From Erwinia aphidicola (GTDB lineage: Bacteria > Pseudomonadota > Gammaproteobacteria > Enterobacterales > Enterobacteriaceae), in the NCBI RefSeq assembly GCF_014773485.1, contig NZ_JACXBP010000009.1, forward strand, positions 275,141 to 339,140: a stretch of DNA of 64,000 nucleotides, written 5' to 3'. The notes under the pieces are model-generated. The model did not search any database and was not told the origin of the DNA. It saw nothing but the letters and a program-made list of their open reading frames with translations. The translations under genes were made by a program, and so were the position numbers. Below are positions 30,875 to 40,335 of this stretch, in pieces. Each line of letters opens with the position of its first letter. Position 1 is the stretch's first letter.

Positions 30875-30903
30875 ACAAGGTGACTTTTTAGTCGCCTTGT
30901 TTA
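30875..30903 (+). terminator. Hairpin after codA (probable terminator)
   Basis: Ten-bp stem ACAAGGTGAC (30875-30884) / GTCGCCTTGT (30891-30900) with one G-T pair, loop TTTTTA, followed by a short T stretch. It separates codA from the next, shorter genes. Confidence 0.65.
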
Positions 30904-30946
30904 AAACTATGTTATGCTCCGATCATAAGGATGTGAGAGGTTATAA

Positions 30947-31318
30947 ATGGATGGCGAAGATTATGGGTTACGTACCCTGCTGGATATGCATGGCTACCAA
31001 TTTACACTGGATAACGGCTACTGGTGGAAGATAGAAGCTTGGGGAATTGAGAAATCGCGGTTCCGTCCACATGGCATTCGCTACAATCTGACGTTGCACA
31101 ATGCATACAACCACCGTGTGCTTGGTATGGATAACGCGCATGCCATTGAGCCGCCCAAAAAAGGCGGATTCTCTTCAAGGCTGGTGGTCTATGACCATAT
31201 CCACCGCACCTCAATCGATCCTGGATATCCCTATTATTTTCACTCTGCCGCACAGCTGCTGGATGATTTTTTTGCTGCGGTAGATCGTGTTGTCAGTGAG
31301 GCGGAAAGAAAACGATGA
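30947..31318 (+). CDS. TumE-family toxin-like protein (DUF6516)
   Basis: 123 residues with no signal or membrane segment. The start MDGEDYGLRTLLDMHGYQFTLDNGYW (in two blocks), PHGIRYNLTLHN and VLGMDNAH match what I know of the TumE/DUF6516 toxin family, with many conserved aromatic and His residues. GAGAGG lies six bases before the ATG. Its stop overlaps the start of the helix-turn-helix gene (ATGA at 31315), the usual toxin-first layout of this module. The molecular target of the family is not something I can state. Assignment rests on recalled motifs. Confidence 0.7.
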   Translation: MDGEDYGLRTLLDMHGYQFTLDNGYWWKIEAWGIEKSRFRPHGIRYNLTLHNAYNHRVLGMDNAHAIEPPKKGGFSSRLVVYDHIHRTSIDPGYPYYFHSAAQLLDDFFAAVDRVVSEAERKR

Positions 31319-31692
31319 AAGCGTTAATCGGTGTTATCCCTGAGCAGGCTCTGCGCAAAAGGGTGCTGGCGATAGCCGCGGGTCAGTATCAGCCACGGCC
31401 TGATGAACCCAAAGTGTGGTTTGCTTCAGTCAATGCGATAGGGCAGATACTTAGTAATGAGAACATTGCCCTGCTGCGCATGATGGCAGAACAAAAACCA
31501 CAGACGATGAGCGAGCTTGCGCGTATGGCAGGAAGGCAGGTGAGTAATCTTTCTACCACCCTAAAAACGCTTAGTGGCTATGGATTTGTTCATCTGGAAA
31601 AGCATGGGAATAAGATCAGACCACAGGCTTTATATACGGAGTTCGAGATCCGTATCGATAGTGCCCTGATAGTCGGTGATAGCGCGGCATAA
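31315..31692 (+). CDS. Helix-turn-helix antitoxin/regulator partner of the TumE-like gene
   Basis: 125 residues with a winged helix-turn-helix of MarR/HVO_A0114 type at about 50-105 (ENIALLRMMAEQKPQTMSEL; ARMAGRQVSNLSTTLKTLSG). The N-terminal 45 residues have no obvious fold. It is translationally coupled to the upstream toxin-like gene. It would neutralise that protein and repress the pair, by analogy with other modules of this type. It is followed within a few bases by a strong hairpin. Confidence 0.7.
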   Translation: MKALIGVIPEQALRKRVLAIAAGQYQPRPDEPKVWFASVNAIGQILSNENIALLRMMAEQKPQTMSELARMAGRQVSNLSTTLKTLSGYGFVHLEKHGNKIRPQALYTEFEIRIDSALIVGDSAA

Positions 31693-31717
31693 AAAGGGGA
31701 GGAACAAGTTCCTCCCC
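31691..31717. terminator. Terminator between the antitoxin gene and tsgA
   Basis: Ten-bp GGGGAGGAAC (31696-31705) / GTTCCTCCCC (31708-31717), with AAAAA on its left flank. The A-run makes it an intrinsic terminator for the minus-strand tsgA message; on the plus strand it is a strong hairpin three bases after the antitoxin stop codon region. Confidence 0.75.
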
Positions 31718-31741
31718 AGCGTTTAATACCCTTTCCGCCAG

Positions 31742-31761
31742 GGGCGAGGCATGCCTCGCCC
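31742..31761. repeat. Perfect 20-bp palindrome of the GTAG/CTAC family before the tsgA 3' end
   Basis: GGGCGAGGCATGCCTCGCCC is exactly self-complementary. It shares the GCATGC core and GC-rich arms of the copies at 29466 and 51407 but with compensated arm changes (CGAG/CTCG in place of TCGG/CCGA). Confidence 0.85.
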
Positions 31762-31772
31762 GGGGCACGGGA

Positions 31773-32957
31773 TTAATGCGAACCCATATGTCCGTGCAGC
31801 TTGTGCTTGCTGACGAAGCCGAGCAGCAGACACATAACAAACACCACGGCGTACAGGCCGTTTGCGGTTGCCAGCGCGGCGTGCGGGCCGTGGCTGTCTA
31901 CGATAGGGCCGGTAACCACGAAGGTCAGCATTGTGCCAACGGTACCGCAGGTGAGGATAAAGTTGACCAGCTTAGGCGAGGCCACTTTGGTCTGCAGCGA
32001 GCCGAGGGTAATGATGGTGGTGTAGATAGCGCTGGAGAAGAAGCCCAGGCTCATCATGATCCACTTCAGCATTGAGGCGTCAGTTTCGCTGATAAACCAG
32101 TACATCAGTGCGGTCGCTGCCAGCGCCAGAACGGTCAGGATACGCTGCGGGTCGAAGAAGCGCAGAATGGCGCTGAAGGCCCACATGCCGATCATATAGG
32201 CGGTCCAGAAGTTGCCTACCAGGCTACCGGCCTGGCCGATATCCATGCCCATATTTTTGGTAGCGTACAGCGGCACCCAGCCGATAAAGCCCAGCTGGCC
32301 GAGGATGTAGCACAGGGCTGCAATGGCGAGGAAACCCACGCCGACGCCCCATTTCTCTTTGTTGACTGGCGCGCCGCTGGCGGTTTTCTTTCCGAGAACC
32401 GGGAATTCAAAGCACAGCGCCAGAACGAAGATCGCCACGTAGATTACGCCGATGCAGGCATAAACCCAGTACCACGGCAGGGAGCGGGCAAGGATAGCCG
32501 CGGCAATGATCGGGAAAATCGTCCCGGCCATGCTAAAGAAGGAGTCGGTAAACAGCAGGCGTGAACCGCGCTGGCGCCCTTCATACAGGTGAGTGATCAG
32601 GAAAGTACCAATCGACATGGTAATCCCGCTTACCACGCCCAGCACGAACATACACAGCGAGAAGACGGTGAGGCTGTGGCTGGTCATCAGGCCCAGCACC
32701 GCCAGTACCATCAACACGAAGCCGAAGATCAGCTGGCGCTTCAGCGGCACGATCTCCATCAGCCAGGCATTCAGGAATACCGCCAGCAAGATCCCGGCGT
32801 TAAGGAAGGTGAAGGTGTTGCTCATCTGAGCCACGGGCAGCTGGAAGTAAGCAGCGATATTCTCCAGCACCATACCGGTAACGATAACCACTGCACCGGT
32901 CAGCGCGTAAGAGAAGAAGCTGATCCAGGTAAGCCCAATTCGATCGCGATTTGTCAT
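31773..32957 (-). CDS. tsgA: MFS transporter TsgA
   Basis: 394-residue inner-membrane protein with about 12 transmembrane segments and MFS-type spacing; [39 protein letters not shown] (read in blocks) and [17 protein letters not shown] are near-identical to E. coli TsgA. Its substrate is unknown; it has been linked to selenium/tellurite resistance and growth. Divergent from ppiA, as in E. coli. Confidence 0.94.
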   Translation of the reverse strand: MTNRDRIGLTWISFFSYALTGAVVIVTGMVLENIAAYFQLPVAQMSNTFTFLNAGILLAVFLNAWLMEIVPLKRQLIFGFVLMVLAVLGLMTSHSLTVFSLCMFVLGVVSGITMSIGTFLITHLYEGRQRGSRLLFTDSFFSMAGTIFPIIAAAILARSLPWYWVYACIGVIYVAIFVLALCFEFPVLGKKTASGAPVNKEKWGVGVGFLAIAALCYILGQLGFIGWVPLYATKNMGMDIGQAGSLVGNFWTAYMIGMWAFSAILRFFDPQRILTVLALAATALMYWFISETDASMLKWIMMSLGFFSSAIYTTIITLGSLQTKVASPKLVNFILTCGTVGTMLTFVVTGPIVDSHGPHAALATANGLYAVVFVMCLLLGFVSKHKLHGHMGSH

Positions 32958-33082
32958 AGTGGAAACCTGTTGATAAAGAAGGTCACCGGCGGAGTGCCCG
33001 TGATAAACGGGAGAAGTTTAACCAGATTCGTGATCTGCTTAAATCTTTACTGAAACAAATATTTTCATATTTCATTCATAAC

Positions 33083-33096
33083 GTGATCTTAATCAC
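33083..33096. promoter_or_regulatory. CRP-binding site between tsgA and ppiA
   Basis: GTGATCTTAATCAC is a perfect inverted repeat of GTGAT/ATCAC with a 4-base centre, matching the CRP core TGTGA-N6-TCACA closely. It lies about 136 bases before the ppiA start. CRP control of ppiA is known in E. coli. An FNR-like reading is weaker because the GTGA/TCAC arms favour CRP. Confidence 0.75.
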
Positions 33097-33231
33097 TAAT
33101 TTTCCCTCTGCGGAAGCGGTTGCGTCATAAGATTAATGAGTAAATAAAGGTAAAACGCTGGCGCGTTGGTAAGTGCCTCTTTACAATCAGCAGAGTTTTT
33201 TTGGTTTGTTGCCCTCAGTAAGGAATTTTTC

Positions 33232-33804
33232 ATGTTGAAACGTACTTTGACCGCGCTGGCGACAGTTCTCGCACTGTCTACTGTCTCTGCCGCCGCTGTT
33301 GCCGCGAAGGGGGACACGCATGTGCTGCTGACCACTTCAGCAGGCAGTATTGAACTGGAACTGAATAACCAGAAAGCACCGGTATCGGTGGCTAATTTTG
33401 TGGATTACGTGAACAGTGGTTTTTATAACAACACCATCTTTCACCGCGTGATCCCAGGCTTCATGCTGCAGGGCGGCGGTTTCACTGCCGATATGCAGCA
33501 GAAACAGCCAAAACCGCCCATCAAGAATGAGGCGGACAACGGCCTGCTAAACAAGCGCGGCACTATCTCTATGGCCCGCACTGCGGATAAAGACAGCGCC
33601 ACCAGCCAGTTCTTTATCAACGTGGCGGATAACGCTTTCCTCGACCACGGCCAGCGCGATTTTGGCTACGCAGTATTTGGTAAAGTGGTTAAAGGTATGG
33701 ACGTTGCCGATAAGATTGCTCAGGTACCGACCAAAACCTTCGGTCCATACCAGAATGTGCCGGAAAAACCGGTCGTCATCCTCTCTGCCAAAGTGCTGCC
33801 ATAA
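33232..33804 (+). CDS. ppiA: Periplasmic peptidyl-prolyl cis-trans isomerase A (cyclophilin)
   Basis: 190 residues: a signal peptide of about 24-25 residues ending near AAAVAA, then a cyclophilin domain with [15 protein letters not shown], the catalytic Arg in that block, and [16 protein letters not shown]. It acts on proline bonds in the periplasm. The start ATG 33232 follows AAGGA; a longer frame from 33166 would hide the signal peptide. Confidence 0.97.
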   Translation: MLKRTLTALATVLALSTVSAAAVAAKGDTHVLLTTSAGSIELELNNQKAPVSVANFVDYVNSGFYNNTIFHRVIPGFMLQGGGFTADMQQKQPKPPIKNEADNGLLNKRGTISMARTADKDSATSQFFINVADNAFLDHGQRDFGYAVFGKVVKGMDVADKIAQVPTKTFGPYQNVPEKPVVILSAKVLP

Positions 33805-33827
33805 TTATCTGACGGTCAGCTTTGCCC

Positions 33828-33847
33828 GGGCCGCCTGCTGGCGGCCC
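33828..33847 (+). terminator. Hairpin between ppiA and pabA
   Basis: Eight-bp GGGCCGCC (33828-33835) / GGCGGCCC (33840-33847) with loop TGCT. The following T content is modest, so it is a partial terminator or mRNA 3' stabiliser. Confidence 0.6.
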
Positions 33848-33886
33848 AGCTATTTTCCTTCTGCTATTTTCTCCTGGGGATCCCCC

Positions 33887-34456
33887 ATGCTGCTGCTAAT
33901 CGACAACTACGACTCCTTTACCTGGAACCTTTACCAATATTTTTCAGAACTGGGGGCGGAGGTGCTGGTGCGGCGCAATGACGACATCACCCTGGCTGAA
34001 ATCAGCGCGCTGTCACCGCAACGGCTGGTCATCTCCCCCGGACCCTGCACACCGGATGATGCCGGGATCTCCCTTGAGGCTATTCGCCACTTTGCGGGCC
34101 AGCTGCCGATACTCGGGGTGTGCCTGGGGCATCAGGCCATTGCCCAGGCATTTGGTGCTCGCGTGGTGCGCGCCCGCCAGGTGATGCACGGCAAAACCTG
34201 CGCGATTGAGCATAACGATGGCGGCGTGTTTGCCGGGCTTAATCATCCGCTGACCGTTACCCGCTACCATTCGCTGATCGTTGAGAGCCTGCCCGCGCAG
34301 TTTGAACTGACCGCGTGGACGCTGCGCGACGGCCAGCCGGATGAGATCATGGGCTTTCGTCACCGTACCCTGCCGCTGGAAGGCGTACAGTTTCACCCGG
34401 AGAGCATCCTCAGCGAGCAGGGGCATCAGCTACTGGCTAATTTCCTCAAAGGCTGA
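33887..34456 (+). CDS. pabA: Aminodeoxychorismate synthase, glutamine amidotransferase component
   Basis: 189 residues; supplies ammonia from glutamine to PabB for p-aminobenzoate in folate synthesis. Triad nucleophile C79 in [11 protein letters not shown], His-Glu pair in VQFHPES, oxyanion [11 protein letters not shown]. The start at ATG 33887 gives [19 protein letters not shown], the family's exact beginning; the upstream extension is a shadow of ppiA. E. coli has yhfG-fic between ppiA and pabA; they are absent here. Confidence 0.97.
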   Translation: MLLLIDNYDSFTWNLYQYFSELGAEVLVRRNDDITLAEISALSPQRLVISPGPCTPDDAGISLEAIRHFAGQLPILGVCLGHQAIAQAFGARVVRARQVMHGKTCAIEHNDGGVFAGLNHPLTVTRYHSLIVESLPAQFELTAWTLRDGQPDEIMGFRHRTLPLEGVQFHPESILSEQGHQLLANFLKG

Positions 34457-34472
34457 TTAATGGTTGCCTTGT

Positions 34473-34511
34473 TGTGATTTTTTATGCATATTTTATGACT
34501 ATAATTTCACA
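34473..34511. promoter_or_regulatory. Tandem ARG boxes (ArgR operator) upstream of argD
   Basis: Two 18-bp boxes with cores TGATT-TTTT-ATGCA (34475-34488) and TGACT-ATAA-TTTCA (34496-34509). Each matches 8 of 10 defined positions of TGAAT-N4-ATTCA. Their centres are 21 bp apart, the exact spacing of paired ARG boxes, 32 bases before the argD start. Confidence 0.8.
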
Positions 34512-34542
34512 TTCCTGAAATGACTCAATGGCGAGGTAGTGA

Positions 34543-35760
<1,218 letters not shown>

Positions 35761-35770
35761 TCGCTTGATC

Positions 35771-35859
35771 GTAGGGGGCGACCTTTTTTTCCGGTCGCCC
35801 CTTGCTGATGATGGGCATGCTGCTGGCGGGCGGACCGAAACAAAGGGTCCGCTCCTACG
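35771..35859. repeat. Inverted pair of GTAG/CTAC palindromic repeats between argD and yhfK
   Basis: Unit a: GTAG then GGGGCGACC (35775-35783), T-rich loop, GGTCGCCCC (35793-35801). Unit b: GCGGACC (35830-35836) / GGTCCGC (35846-35852) then TCCTACG. Outer GTAG and CTAC face outward. The gap between the convergent genes holds nothing else; unit a with its T-rich loop may also help termination. Confidence 0.8.
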
Positions 35860-37941
35860 TTATTTTGAGGATTTCCTCAGGCGGCGTGACAGCCAGCGGC
35901 CATGATGCGGGCGCTGGCTCCAGGTCAGTGATGAAATGGTATACATCACGCCAAGATGCCCCAGAATGCGCTTCACATGGCGCTCCATAATGGTCACCGG
36001 CCCCTGATGAAAATCTTCCGGTACCTCCAGCACGTTAGTCTCTGAACTCGGCCCGTCATACTCCAGCCGCTGCTGACAGCGCTGCAGCGCAATCTCACAC
36101 GACTGTAAATAGCGCTCCGCCAGCGTCGGCGTCAGCATGGTGTGTTCGCGTGCCAGGATAGTCATGGCGTTGATATGTTCGACAATAAACTGGCTGTGCG
36201 TCACCCACAGCTGCATATCGGACAGATAGCTGGAGTTAAAGCCCGGCTCCTGCATCGCCTGATGCAGCGAGTTAAACAGCGCATTGTGCGCCTGGTTTAC
36301 CTCCATGCGCTGATACGCCAGCTTCACCGCATCCTGTTCGTTGCCCAGCAGTAGCTGTAACGCGCTCTGGTAGGTCTCCAGCGCATCGTGCGCATTCTGG
36401 CGCAGCAGCCCGCTCTGCCACTGCGGCCACAGCCAGATCATGCCGCCAAAGGCAATCAGGCAGCCCATCAGCGTATCCATCAGGCGCGGCAGCAGGAACT
36501 GCGCGCCGTTCAGCGACAGCAGCTGCAGCGTGTACACCGCCGTGACGGTAAAGCCTACCGTGGCCCAGCCATAAAACTTGCGGATAAACAGATAGCTCAC
36601 CAGGGTAATCACCAGCATGATGCTCAGTATCCACGGCTCCGGCACGTGCATGCCCAGCGTCCCGGCGGCAATCGCCAGCCCGGCCAGCGTGCCGAGCGCT
36701 CGGTGCTGAATGCGCACGCGGGTGGCGCTATAGCCGTTCAGGCTGACGAACATCACGGTCATCAGGATCCAGTACGGTTTCGGCAGGTTGAAGAACAGCG
36801 CCAGCGAACTGGCAAAGGTCAGCATCACCGCGAAGCGCGCAGCGGTGCGCAGCGCCGACGATTTCAGCGACAGATAGCTCTTCAGCGCCCGCAGCAGCGG
36901 CAGGCGGCGCTGACGGTCGGCCATCAGGTCGCGGCGATAGAGCGGGTGCTGAGTGCGCAGTACGCGGCCAATGCGGCTGAAGTGGTAGTAGCAGAAGTTA
37001 CCGACCGGGTTATCCGGGTGCTGGCGGGCGATCTTCTCCAGCGCCTGCAGCTGTTTATCCATGGTGAAGCGCTCGGCGAAGCGATGGTAGAGAATATCAT
37101 CGGCCAGTACCCGCAGCCGCGCAGCAATGGTCTGCGCATTCCAGCGGATCACCGCCTCGGCGTGGCTTTTCTCCACCAGTTTCTGCACCTCTTCCGGCTG
37201 ATGCAGGCTGACGGCAATGTGCTCCTGTAAATCCAGCGCCACCTGAAAAGCCCGCGTCAGGCGCTGATAATGGCTGTCGCGGTTGGCAGAAAGCATATGC
37301 ATCTGCTGGTAGCAGGTGTTGATCAGATCGACCGCTTTTTGCTGACGTGCCAGCAGGGGAGGCAGGGCGGTTTGTGGATCGGTGAGTTTGGTCAGCAGCG
37401 TATATTTTGCTTCGCAGTAGTCAGCCAGCTCGCGATACAGCAGGCTGAGCGTTTCACGCATCGGCTGCTCTTTCCACAGCCAGAACCAGAACCAGTTAAA
37501 CGCGCCGTACCAGACGGTGCCGAGGATATACAGCAGCGGGGGTTCCCACATCGGCATGCGCCCGGCGAGGCTGAGGGTGAAGATGGCGGCAATCAGCGAA
37601 GCAGGCAGCAGGCGGGCGTGCAGCGGGCTGATCTCACCGGTGACGCCAAGCAGCAGCGCCATCACCAGCAGGATCGCCGGCAGCGGAACGCCTTCAGCGC
37701 CCGCAAACTGGATCAGGAAACTGCTGAAGGCAAACAGGCTGCCGCCAACGATCAGGCGTTTGAAGAAGCGTTTATGGGGGGTATCGAGACCGGCGTTGTT
37801 GCAGCAGGCGGGCACTAAAGAGAACAGCAGGCCGCGTTGCAGGTCGCCCAGCAGCCAGCCAATCGCCACCGGCAGACACAGCACCAGCGTCTGTCTCAGG
37901 GCATAGTTTACTTCGGGGTGATAGATGATTCTCCGCCACAT
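35860..37941 (-). CDS. yhfK: FUSC/YccS-type inner-membrane protein YhfK
   Basis: 693 residues. Two clusters of transmembrane helices (about 15-165 and 375-510) each precede a cytoplasmic helical region; this duplicated layout is that of the aromatic-acid-exporter/FUSC family. Blocks such as LLFSLVPACCN, GLDTPHKRFFKRLI and YGWATVGFT-VTAVYTLQLL are shared with E. coli YhfK, of unknown substrate. I chose ATG 37941 (MWRR) over a TTG at 37953, since E. coli YhfK begins MWRR. It follows crp across a terminator hairpin. Confidence 0.93.
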   Translation of the reverse strand: MWRRIIYHPEVNYALRQTLVLCLPVAIGWLLGDLQRGLLFSLVPACCNNAGLDTPHKRFFKRLIVGGSLFAFSSFLIQFAGAEGVPLPAILLVMALLLGVTGEISPLHARLLPASLIAAIFTLSLAGRMPMWEPPLLYILGTVWYGAFNWFWFWLWKEQPMRETLSLLYRELADYCEAKYTLLTKLTDPQTALPPLLARQQKAVDLINTCYQQMHMLSANRDSHYQRLTRAFQVALDLQEHIAVSLHQPEEVQKLVEKSHAEAVIRWNAQTIAARLRVLADDILYHRFAERFTMDKQLQALEKIARQHPDNPVGNFCYYHFSRIGRVLRTQHPLYRRDLMADRQRRLPLLRALKSYLSLKSSALRTAARFAVMLTFASSLALFFNLPKPYWILMTVMFVSLNGYSATRVRIQHRALGTLAGLAIAAGTLGMHVPEPWILSIMLVITLVSYLFIRKFYGWATVGFTVTAVYTLQLLSLNGAQFLLPRLMDTLMGCLIAFGGMIWLWPQWQSGLLRQNAHDALETYQSALQLLLGNEQDAVKLAYQRMEVNQAHNALFNSLHQAMQEPGFNSSYLSDMQLWVTHSQFIVEHINAMTILAREHTMLTPTLAERYLQSCEIALQRCQQRLEYDGPSSETNVLEVPEDFHQGPVTIMERHVKRILGHLGVMYTISSLTWSQRPHHGRWLSRRLRKSSK

Positions 37942-37951
37942 GCGCTGCACC

Positions 37952-37983
37952 AAATAAAAAAGGCGCGACAGGGATGTCGCGCC
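37952..37983 (-). terminator. Terminator after crp
   Basis: Nine-bp GGCGCGACA (37962-37970) / TGTCGCGCC (37975-37983), loop GGGA, followed on the minus strand by a T-run (complement of 37952-37961). It sits only about 11 bases before the yhfK start codon, so yhfK would depend on read-through or on initiation inside this short stretch. Confidence 0.9.
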
Positions 37984-37999
37984 GTGAGTTCAGAGCCGG

Positions 38000-38632
38000 T
38001 TAGCGTGTGCCGTAAACGACGATAGTCTTACCGTGTGCAGAGATCAGGTTTTGATCTTCCAGCATTTTCAGAATACGGCCGACGGTCTCACGAGAGCAGC
38101 CGACAATCTGGCCAATCTCCTGGCGGGTAATCTTAATCTGCATGCCATCCGGGTGGGTCATGGCATCCGGCTGTTTCGCCAGGTTCAGCAGCGTCTGTGC
38201 AATGCGGCCCGTCACGTCGAGGAAAGCTAAGTTGCCCACTTTCTCAGACGTCACCTGCAGGCGACGCGCCATCTGTGATGAGAGGCGCATCAGGATGTCA
38301 GGATTCACCTGAATCAGCTGACGGAATTTTTTATAAGATATTTCAGCCACTTCACAGGCGCTCTTCGCACGTACCCACGCGCTACGCTCCTGACCCTCTT
38401 CAAAGAGGCCCAGTTCACCGATGAAATCACCCTGATTGAGGTAAGAGAGGATCATCTCTTTGCCTTCTTCATCCTTGATCAGCACCGCTACCGCGCCTTT
38501 GACGATGTAGTAGAGGGTTTCCGCTTTTTCACCTTGATGGATCAGCGTGCTTTTGGATGGATATTTGTGAATATGGCAATGTGACAGGAACCATTCGAGA
38601 GTCGGGTCTGTTTGCGGTTTGCCGAGAACCAT
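38000..38632 (-). CDS. crp: cAMP receptor protein
   Basis: 210-residue global activator. The cyclic-nucleotide domain (about 1-130) holds [19 protein letters not shown] with the cAMP-contacting Glu/Arg; the C helix follows; helix-turn-helix [21 protein letters not shown] is at about 169-190. Same length as E. coli CRP and almost identical through the HTH. Its own gene context (yhfK downstream) matches E. coli, but the divergent neighbour differs. Confidence 0.99.
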   Translation of the reverse strand: MVLGKPQTDPTLEWFLSHCHIHKYPSKSTLIHQGEKAETLYYIVKGAVAVLIKDEEGKEMILSYLNQGDFIGELGLFEEGQERSAWVRAKSACEVAEISYKKFRQLIQVNPDILMRLSSQMARRLQVTSEKVGNLAFLDVTGRIAQTLLNLAKQPDAMTHPDGMQIKITRQEIGQIVGCSRETVGRILKMLEDQNLISAHGKTIVVYGTR

Positions 38633-39132
38633 TCGCTATTATCCTCTGTTGTAATCGAGCCTAATGTCACCCGTCATTTTGCAATGCTTAGGGTGCACAG
38701 GGGGGTATTCCCTGTCAGGCGTAGAAATATTCAAGCGTTCCCATAGGAAAATTTTTCCGGGCCTCTGAGCAGAGCTTGGCTCGTTTTGTCGTCCCGTATT
38801 TCTCGTGCATCGAAGTGCCGACGAAATATTACAGCTTTGTTTGTAGCACAGCTTGCACGCACTGTCTTCTGTTGTCTCGCTTCAGCATAGTGGGAAAAAG
38901 TCCTGAAAGGGGACCTGGCTGCGCAACAGCATGCGGCAATATACCAATAAATTATTGATATTAATCATAAAGAAAAGATTAATTTTCAGAATTTATGCCG
39001 GTGTGTGCGTGAAAAAAATGTTATCAGCATGTTAAGTGCAACGATGGATGAATTGCTATGGTTCAATTTATAACCGATTGTGGAATTCAAATCTAACAGA
39101 TTGATTCTTCAGATTTATTACAGGATCGCGTT
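38633..39132. other. crp upstream / MFS gene upstream region (500 bases)
   Basis: Divergent promoter region. In E. coli yhfA (OsmC-like) lies here; it is absent. The half near 39132 is AT-rich. A 60-codon plus-strand frame at 38776-38958 is Cys-rich with no start signal and I do not accept it. One good palindrome lies at 38955-38968. I could not fix -35/-10 elements for crp. Confidence 0.5.
38955..38968. promoter_or_regulatory. FNR-like palindrome upstream of the MFS-amidohydrolase operon
   Basis: TTGATATTAATCAT fits FNR consensus TTGAT-N4-ATCAA at 9 of 10 positions. It is 165 bases before the MFS start, within AT-rich DNA where such matches arise by chance more often, so it is only a candidate. 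Confidence 0.4.
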
Positions 39133-40335
39133 ATGAAAGTGACTTCGCATGCATTAATGCTCTACCTGCTGTTTATGGGCTATGTCCTTGTCTATCTGGA
39201 TAAAACAGTGATGGGCTTTGTGCTATTACCCCTTCGCCAGGAGTTCCATCTCGCGCCGCAGCAGGTGGGATATATCGGTGGCATCTTCTTCCTCGCTTAT
39301 GCGCTGTTTCAGTTTCCCGCCGGCTGGTTAAACGATCGCATAGGTTACCGGAGCATGCTGGTGCTCTCGCTGTCGTTGCTTGGGCTGTGTGCGCTGCTGT
39401 TTGGCTGGCTCGGTGTCACCTTTGCTCTGCTGCTGAGCTTCCGCTTTATGGCGGGGATCGGCCACTCGGGTTATCCAAGCGCCAGCGCGAAAGCCGTAAG
39501 TGCCAATTTTGCGCTGCATCACCGCACCTTCGCCCAGTCGCTGCTGCTCTCCTCCTCCGGGCTGGCGATGGCCATCGGGCCGCTGCTGGCGGTATGGGCG
39601 CTGGATAAAATGAACTGGCATCACGCCTATATGATCCTGGCCGTGCTGGTGCTGATGGTAGCCGCGAGCATGGTGCTGCTGTTGCCGCGCTCGCCGCGGG
39701 GGATCCTCATTCCAGCTGGCGAAGTCGGCCTGCACAGTGCGCTACGCCAGCCGCTTTTATGGCAGCTGTTCTGCACTAACTTTCTGCTGAATGTGCCGGT
39801 TTACGGCCTGGTGAGCTGGCTGCCCAGCTTTCTCACTCATCGCGGACTGCCGCTCTCCGCTGTCGGGCAGATGATGAGCATTTCCGGGGTTGGTAGCGCA
39901 CTGACATCGGTGGCTGGCGGCTGGCTGGTGGGGCGTTATCTGGCCGGGCGTGAACCCTGGGTAATCTGCCTGGCGTCGCTGATTGCGGCGGCGGGGATGC
40001 TGATGATTTACCTCTCCTCCAGCGTGCTGATGAGCACAATCGGCCTCTGTATTACCAATGCGGCCCTTATCGGCACCTTTATCACCACCTTTACGCTGCC
40101 GATGAAGCGTTTTCCGCTCGCGGTGACCGGCTCGATTATCGGTTTACTGAATGCCGGTGGAGTACTGGGCGGCTTCGTCGGGCCGATTGCGATGGGCTAT
40201 TTAGTGGCCGCTGGCCATGGCACTTACCTTGGTGCCTTTCTGTTTCTGATGATAGCGATACTGCTGGCGGGACTGGCTCTTCTGCCGGGCAGCCGGCGTG
40301 CTTACCTCTCTTCCTTAAACCCGGAGTTATCATGA
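39133..40335 (+). CDS. MFS transporter, probably for the substrate of the adjacent amidohydrolase
   Basis: 400 residues, about 12 transmembrane segments. The loop 2-3 signature [14 protein letters not shown] and [15 protein letters not shown] in TM1 suggest the anion:cation symporter/organic-acid group of the major facilitator superfamily. The stop overlaps the start of the M20 gene by 4 bases (ATGA), so they are one operon. I infer import of an N-acylated or conjugated amino acid that the next enzyme cleaves. No regulator gene is adjacent. Confidence 0.85.
   Translation: MKVTSHALMLYLLFMGYVLVYLDKTVMGFVLLPLRQEFHLAPQQVGYIGGIFFLAYALFQFPAGWLNDRIGYRSMLVLSLSLLGLCALLFGWLGVTFALLLSFRFMAGIGHSGYPSASAKAVSANFALHHRTFAQSLLLSSSGLAMAIGPLLAVWALDKMNWHHAYMILAVLVLMVAASMVLLLPRSPRGILIPAGEVGLHSALRQPLLWQLFCTNFLLNVPVYGLVSWLPSFLTHRGLPLSAVGQMMSISGVGSALTSVAGGWLVGRYLAGREPWVICLASLIAAAGMLMIYLSSSVLMSTIGLCITNAALIGTFITTFTLPMKRFPLAVTGSIIGLLNAGGVLGGFVGPIAMGYLVAAGHGTYLGAFLFLMIAILLAGLALLPGSRRAYLSSLNPELS

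Noticed and set aside
37942..37953. TTG start for yhfK
   Set aside because: Falls in the crp terminator tail; the ATG four codons in matches the MWRR start of E. coli YhfK.
38776..38958. 60-codon Cys-rich plus-strand frame in the crp upstream region
   Set aside because: No ribosome-binding site, no recognisable family, odd composition for this genome and it lies in a divergent promoter region.
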